NCBI GenBank assembly: GCA_004558535.1
Contig: SFCP01000024.1
Span: 1 to 17,019, forward strand
Reading direction: 5' to 3'
From: Bacteroidales bacterium
Lineage (GTDB): Bacteria; Bacteroidota; Bacteroidia; Bacteroidales; Bacteroidaceae
Length of the DNA: 17,019 bases
A program made the position numbers and the translations under genes. The notes under the pieces were generated by a model. It searched no databases. It had not been told where the DNA came from and saw only the letters and a list, made by a program, of their open reading frames with translations. Below are positions 14,639-17,019 of this stretch, in pieces (position 1 is the stretch's first letter; every line of letters begins with the position of its first letter).

Positions 14639-17019
14639 ATGCAGTATTCATTGGAAAAGATTGCCGCACTGACAGGTGCACAGCGCTTCGGCCGGACCGA
14701 GGCGCAGATTGACCGGCTGCTTACCGACAGCCGTTCGCTGGCCTTTCCCGAGACCACCCTCTTCTTTGCCCTGCGCACGCGCAAGGGTGACGGACATCAA
14801 TATATCCCGGACCTTTACCGCCGGGGCGTGCGGAGCTTCGTCGTGGCCACCCTCCCGGCCGATTACGCCGTGCAGTTTCCCGAGGCCGCTTTCCTGCGCG
14901 TGCTCAGTCCGCTCAAGGCCCTGCAGCGCTTGGCCGAGCGCCATCGCGAGGAGTACGAATTGCCCGTAGTGGGCATCACCGGCAGCAATGGCAAGACTTT
15001 GGTCAAGGAGTGGCTCTATCAGGTGCTGTCGCCCACGATGCACGTCACGCGCAGCCCGCGCTCCTACAATTCCCAGGTCGGTGTGCCGCTGTCTGTGTGG
15101 CTACTCGACGAGCGCAGCCAGGCCGCCGTCTTCGAGGCCGGCATCTCGCAGCCCGGCGAAATGGCAGCATTGCGTGCCATCGTGCAGCCCACGGTCGGCA
15201 TCATGACGAACATCGGACAGGCGCACCAGGAGAATTTCTCCTCCATCGAGGAAAAGTGCATGGAAAAGCTCAGCCTCTTTGCCGACACGGCCGCTCTGGT
15301 CTACGATGCCGATGATGCCGTCGTCGCACAGGGCGTCGAGGCCATGGGCTATCGTGGCAAGCGCCTATGCTGGAGCCGGCAGCAGGCATCGGTCTACCTC
15401 TATGTGAAACAGGTGGCCGAGACGGAGGGTGGTCTCCGCCTCACCTACGTGTGGCGCGGCCGGACCTGCACCGCCAACCTGCCTTTCCGCGACGAGGCTT
15501 CGCTCCAGAATGCCTGCCACTGCCTCACCGCGGCCCTCTATTTAGGACTGACGCCCGACGAAGTGGGCGAGCGCCTGTCGCGCCTCGAGCCTATCGCCAT
15601 GCGCCTCGAAGTGCGGCGCGGCGTGCGCGGCTGCGTGCTCATTAACGACAGCTATAATTCCGATGTCAACTCGCTCGATATCGCCCTCGACTTCCTGCAT
15701 CGCCGCAGCGAGAGCGCCGGCGGCACCGGTCGCGTGCTGATCCTGTCCGACATCCTGCAGAGCGGCGTGGAGCCTGCCGAACTCTATGACCGTGTGGCGC
15801 AGATGGTGGCAGCCCGCGGCGTGGAGCAGCTTATCGGCGTGGGGCCCGCGATTACGGCCGAGGGACGGCGGTTCTCCATCCCCTCGCATTTCTTCCCCAC
15901 CACCGAGGCACTGCTGGAGAGCGGCCTGCTCGCCACCCTGCGCGGCGCCACAGTGCTGCTCAAGGGCGCACGCGGCTTTGGTTTCGAGCAGATCTCTTCG
16001 CAGCTCTCCGAGCGGGTGCACGAGACGACCCTCGAAGTCAACCTCGAGGCCTTGGCAGCCAACCTCGATTACTACCGCAGCTTCATGCAGCCCGCCACGC
16101 GCATGGTCTGCATGGTCAAGGCGTCCGGCTATGGCGTGGGCAGTGTCGAGATAGCCAAGACCCTGCAGGAACGCGGTGTGGACTACTTGGCCGTGGCCGT
16201 GGCCGACGAGGGCGTTGAGCTGCGCCGCGCCGGCATCACGGCGGGCATCCTCATCATGAATCCCGAGATGTCCACGCTGAGCACCCTCTTTGAGTACCAC
16301 TTGGAGCCCGAGGTCTACAGCTTCGCCCTGCTCGAGGCCCTGATCCGTGCCGCCGGCCGCGAGGGAGTGACCGGTTTTCCCATCCACATCAAACTGGACA
16401 CCGGCATGCACCGTCTCGGTTTTGACCCCCGGCGCGACATGCCCGTGCTCATCGACCGCCTGCTCCACCAGAGCGGACTCAGTGTGCGCTCTGTCTTCTC
16501 CCATTTCGTGGGAAGCGACAGTCCGGACTTCGATTCGTTCTCCCGGCAGCAGTACCGCCTCTTCCGCGAGGGCGCCGACCAACTTACGGCCGCCTTTCCC
16601 CACCATATCCTGCGCCATATCTGCAATTCGGCCGGCATCGAACGCTTTCCCGAGCGCCATCTCGACATGGTACGCCTCGGGCTGGGACTTTACGGCATCG
16701 ACCCCATTGATGAGCGCGCCCTGCACCCCGTGGCCACGCTTCGCACCACCATCCTGCAAATCCACGACGTGCCCGCGGGCGACAGCGTGGGCTACTCGCG
16801 TCGCACGGTGCTGGATCGTCCCTCGCGCATAGCCGCCATCCCCATCGGCTACGCCGACGGCTTGGATCGCCGTCTGGGCAACCGTGCGGGTTACTGCCTG
16901 GTGGGCGGCCGGCGCGCGCCCTACGTGGGAAACATCTGCATGGACGTGAGCATGATCGACGTGACCGACATCCCCTGCAGCGAGGGCGACAGCGTGGAAA
17001 TCTTTGGCGAGCACCTGCC
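14639..17019 (+). CDS. murF: Bifunctional MurF ligase / alanine racemase (3' end beyond the window)
   Basis: One open frame from ATG at 14639 to the right edge (793 codons plus two bases, no stop), so the C-terminus is missing, perhaps by a few tens of residues. The first half is MurF, which adds D-Ala-D-Ala to the UDP-MurNAc tripeptide: ATP loop GITGSNGKT (112-120), SYNSQVGVP, EAGISQPGEM, TNIGQAHQENF and INDSYNSDVNS. From about residue 462 it is an alanine racemase: the PLP lysine is Lys494 in VKASGYG (in place of the usual VKANAYG), the second catalytic Tyr719 lies in DSVGYSRRT, followed by IGYADG and ICMDVSMIDVT. MurF-Alr fusions are known in Bacteroidota; one chain could both make D-alanine and use its dipeptide. 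It follows the GSCFA gene by 11 bases. Confidence 0.94.
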   Translation, partial: MQYSLEKIAALTGAQRFGRTEAQIDRLLTDSRSLAFPETTLFFALRTRKGDGHQYIPDLYRRGVRSFVVATLPADYAVQFPEAAFLRVLSPLKALQRLAERHREEYELPVVGITGSNGKTLVKEWLYQVLSPTMHVTRSPRSYNSQVGVPLSVWLLDERSQAAVFEAGISQPGEMAALRAIVQPTVGIMTNIGQAHQENFSSIEEKCMEKLSLFADTAALVYDADDAVVAQGVEAMGYRGKRLCWSRQQASVYLYVKQVAETEGGLRLTYVWRGRTCTANLPFRDEASLQNACHCLTAALYLGLTPDEVGERLSRLEPIAMRLEVRRGVRGCVLINDSYNSDVNSLDIALDFLHRRSESAGGTGRVLILSDILQSGVEPAELYDRVAQMVAARGVEQLIGVGPAITAEGRRFSIPSHFFPTTEALLESGLLATLRGATVLLKGARGFGFEQISSQLSERVHETTLEVNLEALAANLDYYRSFMQPATRMVCMVKASGYGVGSVEIAKTLQERGVDYLAVAVADEGVELRRAGITAGILIMNPEMSTLSTLFEYHLEPEVYSFALLEALIRAAGREGVTGFPIHIKLDTGMHRLGFDPRRDMPVLIDRLLHQSGLSVRSVFSHFVGSDSPDFDSFSRQQYRLFREGADQLTAAFPHHILRHICNSAGIERFPERHLDMVRLGLGLYGIDPIDERALHPVATLRTTILQIHDVPAGDSVGYSRRTVLDRPSRIAAIPIGYADGLDRRLGNRAGYCLVGGRRAPYVGNICMDVSMIDVTDIPCSEGDSVEIFGEHL

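Noticed and set aside
15542..17014. Open frame of 490 codons on the minus strand opposite murF-alr
   Set aside because: Antisense to the MurF-Alr reading, which carries all catalytic residues of both enzymes; the His/Ala/Gly/Val-rich translation is a codon-bias shadow.

Overview
The window looks like a piece of a high-GC Bacteroidales chromosome (Bacteroidota), possibly Prevotellaceae or a relative; the genus cannot be fixed from the sequence alone. The evidence is the gene set: a bifunctional fucokinase/GDP-fucose pyrophosphorylase (Fkp), a MurF-alanine racemase fusion, a GSCFA-domain protein, and a TlpA-type thioredoxin with a DUF4369-like N-terminus. In addition, ribosome-binding sites of Shine-Dalgarno type are largely absent and several promoters resemble the Bacteroidota TTTG / TAnnTTTG consensus. 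The window is almost all chromosomal housekeeping and envelope genes. I saw no transposase, integrase, phage gene, CRISPR array, tRNA or rRNA.

Layout. Bases 1-75 hold the last codons of an unidentified plus-strand gene. Bases 76-382 are non-coding, with an 18-bp sequence repeated at a 21-bp period, a strong minus-strand terminator hairpin and a promoter-like motif. A minus-strand lipid/redox-type gene (TlpA/ResA-like thioredoxin, 383-1459) is divergent from everything that follows. The divergent intergenic region 1460-1748 carries a good promoter match for the thioredoxin gene and a -7-like element for the plus-strand genes. From 1749 to the right edge all genes are on the plus strand: a DPM1-like glycosyltransferase, dihydroorotase (pyrC), a stand-alone MetH reactivation domain overlapping pyrC by 4 bp, a membrane metallophosphoesterase, a PlsC-type acyltransferase, a GNAT acetyltransferase, a GtrA-family membrane protein, fkp, agmatine deiminase (aguA), N-carbamoylputrescine amidase (aguB), a DUF308/HdeD-like membrane protein, then an intrinsic terminator, a GSCFA-domain protein and murF-alr, which runs off the right edge.

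How the genes fit together. Several themes are interleaved. Envelope and glycan building: polyprenyl-phosphate sugar transfer (DPM1-like, GtrA), GDP-fucose supply (Fkp), phosphatidic acid synthesis (PlsC) and peptidoglycan precursor synthesis (MurF-Alr). Small-molecule metabolism: de novo pyrimidines (PyrC), B12-dependent methionine synthase repair (MetH reactivation domain) and putrescine from agmatine (AguA then AguB, a complete two-step route). No gene cluster here looks like a new defence, mobile or secretion system.

The points most worth a second look are the separated MetH reactivation domain, which contains a 10-bp out-of-frame tandem repeat that could switch it off by slippage; the minus-strand promoter-plus-hairpin near 251-335; the terminator squeezed 12 bp before the GSCFA start codon; and the uncharacterised direct repeat at 152-190.
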